From a marine gamma proteobacterium HTCC2080 (GTDB lineage: Bacteria; Pseudomonadota; Gammaproteobacteria; Pseudomonadales; Halieaceae): a DNA stretch of 64,000 bases. This document shows, one piece after another, positions 46,550 to 55,959 of this stretch. Within the stretch, counting starts at the first letter, position 1. Every line of letters starts with the position of its first letter. The stretch covers positions 186,001-250,000 of the forward strand of contig AAVV01000007.1 in the NCBI GenBank assembly GCA_000169115.1, given 5' to 3'. Made by a program: the position numbers and the translations under genes. The notes below the pieces were generated by a model that was given only the letters and a program-made list of their open reading frames with translations, was not told the origin of the DNA and did no database searches.

Positions 46550-46942
46550 TCAGCCCTTGACGGACCTGTCGTGACCGCCAAGGTCAAGATCAGCTGGGAC
46601 GTATTGGCTCACTTGTTCGGGCATTAAGCCCTTCACCATCTCCCTGATGGTTTTAAGCTGATCGATATCAAGCTCCATTAGATCATCGGCAATACGACCC
46701 ACCATAATCGAGTGTGTTATCTGATGGGATCGATATTCCCTACGCTGAATCATCATGGCATCTAAGCCGACCGCGCTGCATACCTCTTGTACGGTATTTA
46801 TAGACGGGGGCACTGTGCCAGTGAGACAAGACCCAACGGTTTTTTGCAGAACCTCACCGCTTTTACCAATGGTATGGGCAGTGACGCCGCTCTGCTTAAA
46901 GTGGGCCTTTAGGTTTGCTGCTAACGCTTCACTGGGTTTCAT
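46550..46942 (-). CDS. Small helix-turn-helix (XRE/Cro-like) DNA-binding protein
   Basis: 130 residues from the ATG at 46942, which has GGGGAG upstream; a longer frame to 47098 lacks a site. An HTH resembling phage repressors spans residues about 5-58 (LAANLKAHFKQSGVTAHTIG and TVGSCLTGTVPPSINTVQEV). The C-terminal half is helical with no recognised ligand domain. The site it controls is unknown; a perfect palindrome lies 330 bp upstream at 47274-47290. Confidence 0.65.
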   Translation of the reverse strand: MKPSEALAANLKAHFKQSGVTAHTIGKSGEVLQKTVGSCLTGTVPPSINTVQEVCSAVGLDAMMIQRREYRSHQITHSIMVGRIADDLMELDIDQLKTIREMVKGLMPEQVSQYVPADLDLGGHDRSVKG

Positions 46943-47125
46943 CTTGTTGCTCCCCCTGAGGATTAGTGATGAATACGGGGCCAGTGTGCTGGAGCTAGAT
47001 AAGCGCGCGCTGTGCTGTTGCCGCCAAGATGTTGGCTCAGCACGACATCGTTTATCAGGTGAGCACGGGCAATTCACAGTAGTTGATGGAACTACCATCG
47101 CCGGCCAGAACTGCCAGATCGGTCG

Positions 47126-47269
47126 TCAGCACTGGCCTTGAGGAAAAAATAACTGCCAAAAACCGGCTATCACCAGAACGACGAATGTCATTGCAATTCG
47201 TAACACCCATTTCTTCACATTGGCATCCTCTGGATCAGTTTTCCCGCTGACAATTGGACCTGCAGTCAT
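47126..47269 (-). CDS. Small membrane protein, 47 aa
   Basis: ATG-started at 47269, or from a GTG at 47218 that has AGAGG eight bases upstream and would give 30 residues. Reads polar N-terminus (MTAGPIVSGKTDPEDANVKK) then hydrophobic WVLRIAMTFVVLVIAGFWQL and a short FFPQGQC end: a single membrane helix. A 7-3-7 palindrome ends 4 bases before the ATG, where a ribosome site would normally be. It is 183 bp upstream of the HTH gene on the same strand. Unrecognised. Confidence 0.5.
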   Translation of the reverse strand: MTAGPIVSGKTDPEDANVKKWVLRIAMTFVVLVIAGFWQLFFPQGQC

Positions 47270-47273
47270 ATTT

Positions 47274-47290
47274 TGGCATATTTTATGCCA
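47274..47290. promoter_or_regulatory. Perfect palindrome TGGCATA-TTT-TATGCCA (candidate operator)
   Basis: A 17-base perfect dyad with a 3-base spacer just upstream of the 47-aa gene. It has the size of an operator for a dimeric HTH protein; the neighbouring XRE-like protein is an obvious candidate. It would also form a hairpin hiding the start of the small gene. Confidence 0.45.
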
Positions 47291-47610
47291 TAAAATAACT
47301 GTCGTCCTAGTTCTGGCAAGTAAACTTTTCTAGAGGCAAGAAATTTGCATATCTAGGTGTGCATAGAAAATTAGTGATTCACTTCTAGAGTCAACGAGTT
47401 ACCCATTCGGCCCCGGTTCGCAAGTTCGGTCAGGGAAACCGCTTAGCAAGCTCCCACTTACTGCCACCGCTCTAGCTAACCGATGCGCCCGCAGTTCGGC
47501 ATACGTTCGGTTTCGATCACCCTGCCCTATTCGCCTGCGAAAACTCTTTACACGTCTTCGACTTACTACCTACTTTCCCCCACGTACCTTCTACTCACAA
47601 TCGACAGTAA
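47291..47610. other. 320-bp gap, nothing recognised
   Basis: No gene or terminator seen. It separates the small membrane protein from the end of the first DUF1254/DUF1214 gene on the same strand. Confidence 0.5.
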
Positions 47611-48624
47611 CTACTGAGCTTCGATTGCAGAAATAATGGGGTCTTCTGCACTGTCAATCACCTTGGGGTTTACGCCGTAATGACGTGAGGTGAAGGTGAA
47701 GTCATTGCCTTGTGTATCAATATTATTTTTCGCGTTTTCACCACAGTTAAACGATACGGTGATTGTGCCGTCGCTATTCTTGTCCCACGCATGCGAATTG
47801 ATGCTGCGGACATCTTCCATCAAGTATTTATCACTATCGTAAGCAGTGATTGAGGTAAAAAACTTATTCTCTGGGTCATTGAATGTAGAGGTATAGCAGG
47901 TGCCGGCCTTCATTTTTGAGCTGTTGGCATATTTATTACCGACAAACGCTTCAGGGCTTGCTCCTCCCCAGCCTGCCGCATTTTCTAAATTCCACTGGTG
48001 CAGATCGGTGACGTCTTTGGACGTGCGAGGAAACGTGTAGCTGAAGTTATCCATGCTGTTTACTTCTTGGGTGTATTTCTTTACCCACTTTTCGACCTCG
48101 TCGTAATCGTAAGGCTGCACCCGATAGCTCGTGGCGAAGTTAAAGTCTGTCACATCCACTTTGCCTAAATTGGCTTTCGCGGCGGCTATACCATTCTCCG
48201 TCCCAGAGCGATAAATCAGGAACGCGTATTGCGATTCAACCGGCAGGTTATAGACACCATCTTCTACAACATATTGCTGCCCGTGTCCGCGTTCGGTGAC
48301 CACTTGCACGGCGAGGTAGTTATCAGTTTCGGGAATTGAAAACGTCACCTTGCCATCGACGGCTTCTACAATGGCCGAACCATAAAGGGTGTCGTCGTTC
48401 ATTTGCACCGTTGCAGCTGCTTTACCGCGAGGAGGCAGGCCGGGCATTATGACGAACCCTTTGTTCGCGCCCTGCGCGGCCCAGTTACGGTAGTTTCGCG
48501 CGGTTTCAGCGTGAGAGAAGTTTTCAGCCGTTACCGCAATGGTCGTTTCGCTGGCAGCAATATTAACCGAAGCAAGTAGAGAGATTGCCGAGGTCAGAAG
48601 AGTGTAATTCCGTACAGTTTTCAT
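47611..48624 (-). CDS. DUF1254/DUF1214-type secreted protein
   Basis: 337 residues with a signal peptide (residues 1-25, ending NIAASETT). The fold pattern of DUF1254 plus DUF1214 proteins is visible in KVTFSIPETDNYLAVQVVTERGHGQQYVV and in the late KFFTSITAYDSDKYLMED and DGTITVSFNCG segments. Secreted or periplasmic; family function unknown. It is the downstream member of a pair with the gene at 49117-50154, separated by a 490-bp gap that holds one copy of a duplicated element. Confidence 0.75.
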   Translation of the reverse strand: MKTVRNYTLLTSAISLLASVNIAASETTIAVTAENFSHAETARNYRNWAAQGANKGFVIMPGLPPRGKAAATVQMNDDTLYGSAIVEAVDGKVTFSIPETDNYLAVQVVTERGHGQQYVVEDGVYNLPVESQYAFLIYRSGTENGIAAAKANLGKVDVTDFNFATSYRVQPYDYDEVEKWVKKYTQEVNSMDNFSYTFPRTSKDVTDLHQWNLENAAGWGGASPEAFVGNKYANSSKMKAGTCYTSTFNDPENKFFTSITAYDSDKYLMEDVRSINSHAWDKNSDGTITVSFNCGENAKNNIDTQGNDFTFTSRHYGVNPKVIDSAEDPIISAIEAQ

Positions 48625-48970
48625 TGATGAATACCTTTTGTGTTAATTGCTTTTGCACTGCTATTTCGTCGATAGCTCATTAGTTTTTGGTCTAAAACCC
48701 GTCGTTGTACAAACACCTGCCACCTTTGTCGCTGTTTTTTCCTGGTGGAAGAAGCCTGCCGCCGCTAGGCGATGACGTAGCCCTTGGTACGAGAGATTGC
48801 CAATTCTATCCTGAGAGTGGGAGCTAAATCCTTAGCAAAAGGTGACTTTGAGCAGACAAACCGGTGGGCAAATTTTGAAAGAGAGCTGAGCCTCTAGCGC
48901 CTAGCCTCACGATGCGCTAGAGACGCCAAAAACTCTTCTTTCCAAGGGGATGAAGCACCCAACAGCTAAC
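48625..48970. other. 346-bp part of gap between the two DUF1254/DUF1214 genes
   Basis: No ORF with a start site. It holds an 8-bp inverted repeat TCTAGCGC / GCGCTAGA (48893-48900 and 48914-48921) that could form a hairpin but has no T run. It probably contains the promoter for the downstream DUF1254/DUF1214 gene. Confidence 0.5.
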
Positions 48971-49039
48971 TCAGCGCCAACTGCCCCCCGGGGGCGTGTA
49001 AGCTCTGTAGTTACTGTCATTGCTCCTGCCAAGATACAT
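48971..49039 (-). repeat. Duplicated element copy A: 22-codon peptide-like ORF MYLGR...
   Basis: Reads MYLGRSNDSNYRAYTPPGGS then WR and a stop. It is about three-quarters identical by eye, over some 67 bases, to copy B at 62908-62967; several differences are silent third-position changes. Conserved flank upstream: ATCCA-two bases-TCTG before the ATG. No ribosome site is visible. It lies 77 bp past the second DUF1254/DUF1214 gene on the same strand. Confidence 0.55.
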
Positions 49040-49116
49040 CAGAACTGGATGTTGAAAGAGAGGAGTGAAGCAGGTCAATTTATGAGCACTGGCTTGTCGC
49101 TGCCGGTTAAAGCGCT

Positions 49117-50154
49117 CTAATCATTGGTTACTTTAACCCTCATATCAGCTCCTAAGACGGGGACATATGCCCTCAAAATTGCATAGAAAGGCTTTCCGGT
49201 GGGAATACCATTTATGCCACTGCCATCAGGGCTTAGGGTCACCGTGTAGCTGCCATCTTCGTTAGGCTCTGATGAGTAGGTGGTTCTGTCGTAGATTTTT
49301 TTCTGATTAGGAATAAGCAGTTTGTTATCGGCCCCATAGACAGTAACCGAATAGTAGCCACTCTCTTTGGCGATTCCCGGCGGCACCGTTAATGTGTAAG
49401 TTCCATCAGCGGTAAACGGCTGACCAAATTCATCGGCTAAAACAGTCCCATACCTTACCGTGTCGGCGGGCGTTCCTAGCTGCCCAATCATAACCGCGCC
49501 TGCCGACGTAATATAACCAACGTCGCCAGATTTATAGCCAAATGCGATATCGGGGTTAAGGTAAGGCAAGGAAGCCTTAATAATAGCTGAGCCTGATGCT
49601 TCAATTTTAGGCGAAAAACGCTGAACATTTCGCGTCATGTCACCCCTGCCCCCCTCCATCGTAATAGACGCACTCAATGCTCGAACTTCTTGCATATTGT
49701 TGATAACGACCATACGGGTAAGTGCAAGGCCCTGATCGCTCTCAAGTGTCACCACAGTAAAATCTCCGTCAGGTATATTTTGGTCTGGCCTCCTGATCAG
49801 AATGGGTTTGCTGGGGTTAACAATAACGGCAGGAACGTTGTGCTCCATGTCAAAAATAGACACAGAGAAAAATTTATCATACGTGGGGACGGAAATAATC
49901 GCTGGCGCATCTGAGACGCTAAACCAGTTATAGCCGTAGTCCACTGTCGCTTGAGGGGTAACAACAGTGGCATCTGTTGGGTCGACTAGACCCGTGAAAT
50001 GAAACTCCCCCTTGTTATTATCCGCCAACCAAGCATTCATCATTTTGGCTTGCTCTTGATTGGGGTACTCACGTATGTAGTCTTCAATCGTATCGCCGGC
50101 GTATGCCGTACTTGCAAGCAACATCGTTAATAACAAGAGGCCAATACTTTTCAT
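49117..50154 (-). CDS. DUF1254/DUF1214-family secreted protein
   Basis: 345 residues. A signal peptide (ends STAYAGDT) precedes a DUF1254 region (TPQATVDYGYNWFSVSDAPA, then SIFDMEHNVPAVIVNP) and a DUF1214 C-terminus (YYSVTVYGADNKLLIPNQKK, then DGSGINGIPTGKPFYAILRAYVP). These domains often form one two-domain protein, with unknown function. Upstream member of the pair with the gene at 47611-48624, which is more diverged. Confidence 0.9.
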   Translation of the reverse strand: MKSIGLLLLTMLLASTAYAGDTIEDYIREYPNQEQAKMMNAWLADNNKGEFHFTGLVDPTDATVVTPQATVDYGYNWFSVSDAPAIISVPTYDKFFSVSIFDMEHNVPAVIVNPSKPILIRRPDQNIPDGDFTVVTLESDQGLALTRMVVINNMQEVRALSASITMEGGRGDMTRNVQRFSPKIEASGSAIIKASLPYLNPDIAFGYKSGDVGYITSAGAVMIGQLGTPADTVRYGTVLADEFGQPFTADGTYTLTVPPGIAKESGYYSVTVYGADNKLLIPNQKKIYDRTTYSSEPNEDGSYTVTLSPDGSGINGIPTGKPFYAILRAYVPVLGADMRVKVTND

Positions 50155-50394
50155 GCGCTTCTCCTACGCTAAAGCTAATCGAAACAAAAAGGTTGTAGCG
50201 ATGACTGCAGCAAGTCAATATCAAGAAGCGGCAATATGATTTTTGATAAATGATGATATTGGAAATAACGCTAACGAGTAGGAAGCTAGACAGACTCTAT
50301 GGCTAGCCTTGCAGCCCATAACGCCGTCTGCCCCACGTTGCGCTAATGGGGCCTAAACTTGATAAGCTACGCTATAAGTCATAAATATCGGGCA

Positions 50395-50556
50395 ATGAAA
50401 ATGAAAGCAGAACTTCAAGAAATAATGAACATGTTGCGAAAGCTTCAAGGTTCGATTGACTTTGGCGCAACGCCTGCCGCCGAGCGAGAGGAGCTAGCCG
50501 GAGAGGTGTCTGACATCATGGATGCCTTGTTTGAGGCCATGAAAAAAATTCCCTAA
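50395..50556 (+). CDS. Small hypothetical protein, 53 aa
   Basis: ATG at 50395 (MKMKAELQEIMNMLRKLQGS); an ATG two codons later is equally good. The whole product is amphipathic, Glu/Ala/Met-rich helix, ending VSDIMDALFEAMKKIP. It has no membrane segment and no strong ribosome site (GGGC only). Unrecognised; coding call rests on composition. Confidence 0.45.
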   Translation: MKMKAELQEIMNMLRKLQGSIDFGATPAAEREELAGEVSDIMDALFEAMKKIP

Positions 50557-50632
50557 AGAAAAATGATAGTTGGCCACACTGATGGAAACCGCGATATTGT
50601 TTAGCCTGCACCGATATTGACCGGAGTCGAGC

Positions 50633-51151
50633 TTGCAAATGAGTCCTACACCCAAAACTCTCGCCTTACTAATCCCTATATTCCTCGTGCAAGCTGTTTC
50701 TCACTTTGTGGCTGCTGAATCACTCGGGAATTTGGCCCAATATCCGCCGGAACGCATCCAGCTAACAATCACGACTGCCGATAACGGGAGCCCTGAATTA
50801 GATCCCAAAAAACTCATTTTGAATTCCGGTCAATATTACCGCCTCACGATTAACTGCCCTGATGTGCGGGATGACCTCACAGGCTGGCGAGTAGAAATGT
50901 CCGAGTTTTTAAATAATGCCCACCTGCGCTTGGTTACGGTGGGTGATATCGAGGTACATTTACAAGGCCTCAGCTTCAACGCCATCGAGTGCGACGAAAT
51001 TGGATCAGCTCACATCAGTTTTGTGCCCATAAAACCAGGTACTTATCCCCTCTATGTGGGGAATGTACCTTTAGCTGTGGGGAGACCGATCGGTGAGTCA
51101 GGCGTGCAAATTGAGGGCAAGTTCATCTTGGGCGAGATGCTTGTACGCTGA
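50633..51151 (+). CDS. Hypothetical secreted beta-sandwich (cupredoxin-like?) protein
   Basis: 172 residues from a TTG at 50633 with GGAG six bases upstream; an ATG two codons later is the alternative. Signal peptide (ends FVAAESLG), then beta-rich sequence with NSGQYYRLTINCPDVRDDLTGW and ISFVPIKPGTYPLYVGN, the layout of cupredoxin-like domains. The usual copper set (His, Cys, His, Met in their loops) is not evident, so copper binding is doubtful. Stands alone. Confidence 0.55.
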   Translation: MQMSPTPKTLALLIPIFLVQAVSHFVAAESLGNLAQYPPERIQLTITTADNGSPELDPKKLILNSGQYYRLTINCPDVRDDLTGWRVEMSEFLNNAHLRLVTVGDIEVHLQGLSFNAIECDEIGSAHISFVPIKPGTYPLYVGNVPLAVGRPIGESGVQIEGKFILGEMLVR

Positions 51152-51374
51152 CAGATTCGAGCGTTAACTGACTTACCTTATTTTTTAAATTGCGGCCCGA
51201 TGTGTCTCAGCAGGATCATCTGTATCAACGACGGGTAATAGCCCCTCACGCCCCTGTGACGTTCACGAGCAGCACCTAATTTGGCAGACTAGTTAAACAG
51301 CAGTGGAATGTAGGGCTGCTGGTTCAACTAGCTTGTAATGCTGAGGGGCCTGACACATTGGCTCCTTTTTTAAA

Positions 51375-51668
51375 TCAGACATCTGATTTGATGCTGAAAG
51401 TCCTTGTCACTGGAGCACCGCTTAAAAATCCGCCAATAGCGTCCATCAAGCCAGTTTCCATACGCCACTTCATATAAGCTTGTTGGTGTGCAGCTGTCTC
51501 CCACAATTCTACCAACAAGACACTACCCGTAGATTCCTCAACAAATGTCTCAACTTTTTCGCAGCCCTCATAAGCTCGCGTGTCTACCAATGCTTCGCGC
51601 ATTACATCTAAAAATTCAGATAAACACTCAGGTTTAGCTGGTAATTCAAGACTCACCATGACGCTCAT
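51375..51668 (-). CDS. Antibiotic-biosynthesis-monooxygenase (ABM) domain protein
   Basis: 97 residues: MSVMVSLELPAKPECLSEFL, then EGCEKVETFVEES and ELWETAAHQQAYMKWR, the ABM barrel signature with its central glutamates. Small dimeric enzymes or sensors acting without cofactors on quinone-like substrates. GAGAGG precedes the ATG. Stands alone. Confidence 0.85.
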   Translation of the reverse strand: MSVMVSLELPAKPECLSEFLDVMREALVDTRAYEGCEKVETFVEESTGSVLLVELWETAAHQQAYMKWRMETGLMDAIGGFLSGAPVTRTFSIKSDV

Positions 51669-52291
51669 AATTTTTCCTCTCTTTTTGAGTTTCGCTGCAA
51701 GTACCTAAGCCTACTGTAAATTCCAAAGCAGACATACTGAACAGCGTCTTTGACAGCAATTTCCAAATATATCTGGGCAGTGATCATCATAATCACAACG
51801 GCGGTCAAGGACGGCACCGAAAAACTCGTGGTATAGACTATTGCCTACTTCCACTCGGGATTGACCGAATAAGGATTACGCGGTCACTGCAGCCAACAAT
51901 TTTCCCGGCCTACAGGAAGATAGTTCGAGAATTTCTACCGTTCAGCTAGCAAGATCACTGAGTAATCTACGCCTCACAGGTCGTTTAGTTGCCCCATACC
52001 GAGCGCATCAGTAAGTGCGGGGGCCTAATCTGGCTGCCACATAAGTGCGGGACAATACTGATGCCCCTTACTCAAGATTACGTGCGAAACTGCTTGCTAT
52101 AAATTGCGGTAATCTCATCAGAAGCGGGCATAAAATTTCTAAGGTTCTGCATAGACAGACGGCGCAGCAGCATGCAGAAAATTGATACGCGGCTTTTCTT
52201 CTAACGGGGTTTAGCACCTGTTGTCTGTGCCTTGCTTAATGCAGGGTTTTTACAACCTCAAAAATCATCACAAGACCTGTGGACTGCCTCA
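51669..52291. other. 623-bp gap; possible mobile-element relic only
   Basis: Holds a 31-codon minus-strand frame (52078-52173) starting MLLRRLSMQNLRNFMPASDE, which loosely resembles an IS21-type transposase N-terminus but then diverges. A TAAGTGCGGG motif occurs twice nearby. Evidence is too thin to call an element. The 3' end should contain the sulfatase promoter. Confidence 0.4.
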
Positions 52292-53929
52292 ATGACTCAT
52301 AAAAAACTAACCGTAACGCGACTCCTTAAAGCCCTGTTGATGATGTGCGTCATTCTTGGCGTACCGGCGTCAGCGCAGTCACAAAAACCCAACATTTTGA
52401 TCATGGTGGCTGACGATCTGGGTTGGGCGGATGTTGGGTATCACGGCGGCGACATTGATACGCCCTCCCTCGATCGTTTGGCACAACAGGGCGTACGTTT
52501 GAATCGTTTTTACACCACCCCCATTTGCTCGCCTACACGCGCTGCGTTAATGACAGGGCGTGACCCCATTCGGCTTGGTGTGACCTACGGGGTGATTTTT
52601 CCTTGGGATAATATTGGCGTTCACCCCGATGAGCATTTCATGCCTGAAACTTTTCAAGCGGCGGGTTATCAGACTGCAATCATCGGTAAATGGCATCTGG
52701 GGCATGCTCAGATGACCTATCACCCCAATAACCGAGGATTCGAACATTTTTATGGTCATCTGCACACTGAAGTTGGGTTTTATCCTCCTTTTTCCAACCA
52801 AGGCGGTAAGGACTTTCAACGTAATGGCGTATCTATCGATGATCAAGGCTACGAAACTTACCTCCTCGCTGATGAAGTCTCTAGATACATTCGGGAACGT
52901 GACCGCGACCGACCTTTCCTCGTTTATATGCCGTTCATTGCCCCGCATACGCCTCTGGACGCCCCCGTAGAACTCCAAGATAAATACAAGGATATTGAAA
53001 CCGATTTACCCATGGCTCGTTCTCGACAAACCGACGACACGCGCCTTATTTCAAGGGTCATGCTGCAACCCAGCGCCAGGCCTATGTATGCAGCTGTGGT
53101 TGATGCCATGGACCAAGCCATCGGTCGAGTTTTGGACACACTGGACCAGGAGGGTATTTCAGACAATACGATTGTCCTGTTTTTTAGTGACAACGGTGGG
53201 GCGGCTTACTCTTACGGGGGAGCGAATAACGCACCACTCCGCGGGGGTAAGGGAGAGACCTTTGAAGGCGGTATACGGGTCACCTCCCTTATGCGCTGGC
53301 CTGCCATGCTGGAGCCTGGTCAAATATTTGAGCAAATTATGAGCGTCATGGATGTTTTCCCGACCCTAGTGGATGCAGCCGATGTAAGGCCAGGGAACAA
53401 CTTTGCACTCGACGGCAGGAGCATGTGGACTGCACTGAAATCAGGAGACCAAGTACCCTTGGAAGGGCCACTTATATTCGGATCCGAAATTCCCATTTAC
53501 GGCAACTTCAATTTTGCTGCCTTTAATGAGGAATGGAAGCTGGTGCAGGAGGTACAGCAGGAACAAATAGCAATCACTGTCACTAACTATCTGTTCAAAA
53601 TTTCTAGCGACCCTTACGAGCACAACAACCTGGCGGCTGTTTATCCTGATATTGTTGAGAATTTGAGTAAAGCAATACTCAACTGGCGCGCGCTGTATCC
53701 GATCAATGGCACTCGCTCGCAGCTTGTCCCACCGCCAGGCTGGCGCGCGCCGCATGACTGGGCGAGCTATCCAATACCATTGGAAGAGCTGCAAGATCAC
53801 GGCACTACCGGTATGGCACCGACACCGACAATTCTGCGGGTACTTGACTGGCAGCATGGTGCCCGAGGCAGACTGGAGTACAACTGCTCACAGCGCTGGT
53901 GGTCCTACGGGGTATGCATTAGGGAGTGA
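52292..53929 (+). CDS. Sulfatase (arylsulfatase-like), secreted
   Basis: 545 residues from the ATG at 52292 (MTHKKLTVTR); a frame 20 codons longer begins at 52232. Signal peptide ends VPASAQSQ. Sulfatase features: metal site ADDLGWADVGYHGG, the formylglycine site CSPTRAALMTGR (Cys converted by a maturase), GKWHLGH and SDNGGAAYSYGG. It hydrolyses sulfate esters in the periplasm; a maturase must be encoded elsewhere. It faces the beta-propeller gene convergently. Confidence 0.95.
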   Translation: MTHKKLTVTRLLKALLMMCVILGVPASAQSQKPNILIMVADDLGWADVGYHGGDIDTPSLDRLAQQGVRLNRFYTTPICSPTRAALMTGRDPIRLGVTYGVIFPWDNIGVHPDEHFMPETFQAAGYQTAIIGKWHLGHAQMTYHPNNRGFEHFYGHLHTEVGFYPPFSNQGGKDFQRNGVSIDDQGYETYLLADEVSRYIRERDRDRPFLVYMPFIAPHTPLDAPVELQDKYKDIETDLPMARSRQTDDTRLISRVMLQPSARPMYAAVVDAMDQAIGRVLDTLDQEGISDNTIVLFFSDNGGAAYSYGGANNAPLRGGKGETFEGGIRVTSLMRWPAMLEPGQIFEQIMSVMDVFPTLVDAADVRPGNNFALDGRSMWTALKSGDQVPLEGPLIFGSEIPIYGNFNFAAFNEEWKLVQEVQQEQIAITVTNYLFKISSDPYEHNNLAAVYPDIVENLSKAILNWRALYPINGTRSQLVPPPGWRAPHDWASYPIPLEELQDHGTTGMAPTPTILRVLDWQHGARGRLEYNCSQRWWSYGVCIRE

Positions 53930-54019
53930 AGGGGCCCGCCATTAGCCATGACAGCACCTGAAACGCCGCCAGAAAAGACACGCGACTATAAGCCACATCT
54001 GGAAAAGACGGTTGCGTTA

Positions 54020-55624
54020 CTACAACTGAGGCATTAGTCGTACTCGCCCCCAGGGTGTTCCGTAATGTATACGACCATTCATATCGATCAGGGTGCCCGA
54101 GTACATAACGTTGTAACGCTGGCCACCAATTACATAGTGGAACCGGTTTTCCCCAGTGGTCCAGTCCAGCGCCTCGAGGGTCCATTGGTTCTTCCTTGCA
54201 CCAATCAGATAGGTAGTATCTGACCCAATGCCAACAATAGGTACGCAGCTGGGAGAGCTAACTTCTCTGTTGACCCAGCTCTCCTGAAGCCGCTGAGAAA
54301 TGGAGTTCCACTCAAATTTTTGCACACCGTAAGGCTGGTGTTTGGGGTTACTTCCCAAATAACCCGCTAGCAACCCAACGGCACGCTCGGGTAGGTACCA
54401 GGGTACATTTCGAGGTCGGTTGTTGACCACCAAGGCCCCGTAGCCGGCCACGACCACAGACTGCTCCGACTGGATAGATGTAAGCGACGGGTCACCCATT
54501 GTTACCTTAGTCTGACCCGCTATTCGCCGGCTGGGTGCGCCCTCAAGCCTCTGCCAGTCATTGGGAATTTCATTACGCCAAAATAACACCACGTTCATTT
54601 GGTGCTGACCGTCAGTGATCACCACAAACTGGTCTTCTTCATCAAATCCCATCAGGGACGGCGTCGCACCCGTCCCATGGCCCCATTCATTAAGATAACC
54701 AGCAGTCCAGGCGCCATCCTTTTCCTGACTACTGAGCTCCTGGCCCGTCCACACCACTTTGTGCATATGATCCTGCGACGCGATGTAAATACCACCACGC
54801 CTGTCGATGGCAAAGCCATTGCGTATCCAGCCATAACCGGTAGGCTTCGTCGCCTTATTTTCTGAACCCTCAGCGTAGTTCAAGCGAATCACATGGTGTT
54901 TGGTAAAGTCGCGGCTGACCGCCGCAATGTACCCATGTTCAGTGGCAACGATTAGCCAGCCGTCGTAAGTCATGGAAAGCCCCATGACGGGTCCGGTAAC
55001 GTTTTCGGGCAATTGAAATTCGCGCAGTTTAACAATGGCAGATCGCGAGTTATTTGGATCTGCATCACCGTAAGCGGTAATCAGGCCGGTTTTGCTCCCT
55101 ATGTAGTAGACGTGGTCTCGATCGAGAAGCGTATAAAGTTTGGACAGGCTGCGTAGTTTTTGAGCTTCACGAAAACCATGAACCAGCGCAAATAGACCGT
55201 CATTATCGGCATCGAATGCCCTTATCGATTCTTCGGCGCGCTGTTGCGTGTAGATCTCGCTATCGGGAAAGAAATACTCAGAAATAATTGCTTGGGAGTC
55301 GTAGTCGAGCTTAACAATACGATCAAGGCCATTACCCCAAAAGACCCGCTTGCCATCTGCGTACTCGCCAGACGTCAATATCCCAAAAAATGCGGGTCCG
55401 GTATGCGTGTATTGAATGTCGCCCGGCCCGAGAGACCGTGATCTATCGATGGGCCCAGACTGCGGCAATGCATCCTGTTGGGCAGGATCACCGTGGGCCA
55501 TTGCATAATTGGAATCGGCCAGATAGGTGTTGGCCGGGGGAAGGTTTGATGCCGCCACAATGGGAGGCAACAAAACTAATAACAACACGCAGTAGGCCTG
55601 CTGAATGAGGGTAAGTGGGTTCAT
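54020..55624 (-). CDS. Hypothetical secreted beta-propeller-like protein
   Basis: 534 residues from the ATG at 55624 (MNPLTLIQQAYCV), with a signal peptide ending VAASNLP. Repeated blade-like patterns (GLSMTYDGWLIVATEHGYIAAVS, DRRGGIYIASQDHMHKV, YDSQAIISEYFFPD) resemble PQQ/SMP-30-type propellers, but no known enzyme motif is seen. Twelve residues before the C-terminus it reads IHYGTPWGRV. Position next to the sulfatase and TonB receptor suggests a role in the same pathway, which is only inference. Confidence 0.65.
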   Translation of the reverse strand: MNPLTLIQQAYCVLLLVLLPPIVAASNLPPANTYLADSNYAMAHGDPAQQDALPQSGPIDRSRSLGPGDIQYTHTGPAFFGILTSGEYADGKRVFWGNGLDRIVKLDYDSQAIISEYFFPDSEIYTQQRAEESIRAFDADNDGLFALVHGFREAQKLRSLSKLYTLLDRDHVYYIGSKTGLITAYGDADPNNSRSAIVKLREFQLPENVTGPVMGLSMTYDGWLIVATEHGYIAAVSRDFTKHHVIRLNYAEGSENKATKPTGYGWIRNGFAIDRRGGIYIASQDHMHKVVWTGQELSSQEKDGAWTAGYLNEWGHGTGATPSLMGFDEEDQFVVITDGQHQMNVVLFWRNEIPNDWQRLEGAPSRRIAGQTKVTMGDPSLTSIQSEQSVVVAGYGALVVNNRPRNVPWYLPERAVGLLAGYLGSNPKHQPYGVQKFEWNSISQRLQESWVNREVSSPSCVPIVGIGSDTTYLIGARKNQWTLEALDWTTGENRFHYVIGGQRYNVMYSGTLIDMNGRIHYGTPWGRVRLMPQL

Positions 55625-55959
55625 TGGTCGGGTCGCCCCTAGGTTTTTGAGCCTAGAGTGACCTGAAACGTCAACGATTTCCACCCAGCTGACCCCCTGA
55701 CCCCCTGACCATAGGAATCTGACGATAGGTCTGAAGTAGTCTTCGCTTGAGTTCAGTGAGCTTCGGGTCTTAGAACAAAATGGACTATCACAACAGGGTG
55801 ACCGTTAAGGGGTGAAATTGTTAGTGTTGTGGTACGTTGAAGTATGAAGCGACGTAACAGCCTCGGTGTATTGGTGCCTAAATCGTTGTGAGCGACAGAT
55901 AATAATAATGAACTGATCCGGTGTTAATCGACGCACTGGACGTTACGGGAGACATTCAC
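55625..55959. other. 335-bp divergent promoter region
   Basis: Between the beta-propeller and TonB-receptor genes. Contains two tandem GACCCCCT units (55691-55710). Both promoters must lie here; no clear -35/-10 pair could be fixed by eye. Confidence 0.5.

Noticed and set aside
52078-52173. Short frame resembling an IS21-type transposase start (RLSM...R)
   Set aside because: The match is confined to about six residues; no helper ATPase gene, inverted repeats or target duplication nearby.
55691-55710. Two tandem GACCCCCT units
   Set aside because: Too short and too few to be a meaningful tandem array; noted only as part of the divergent promoter region.
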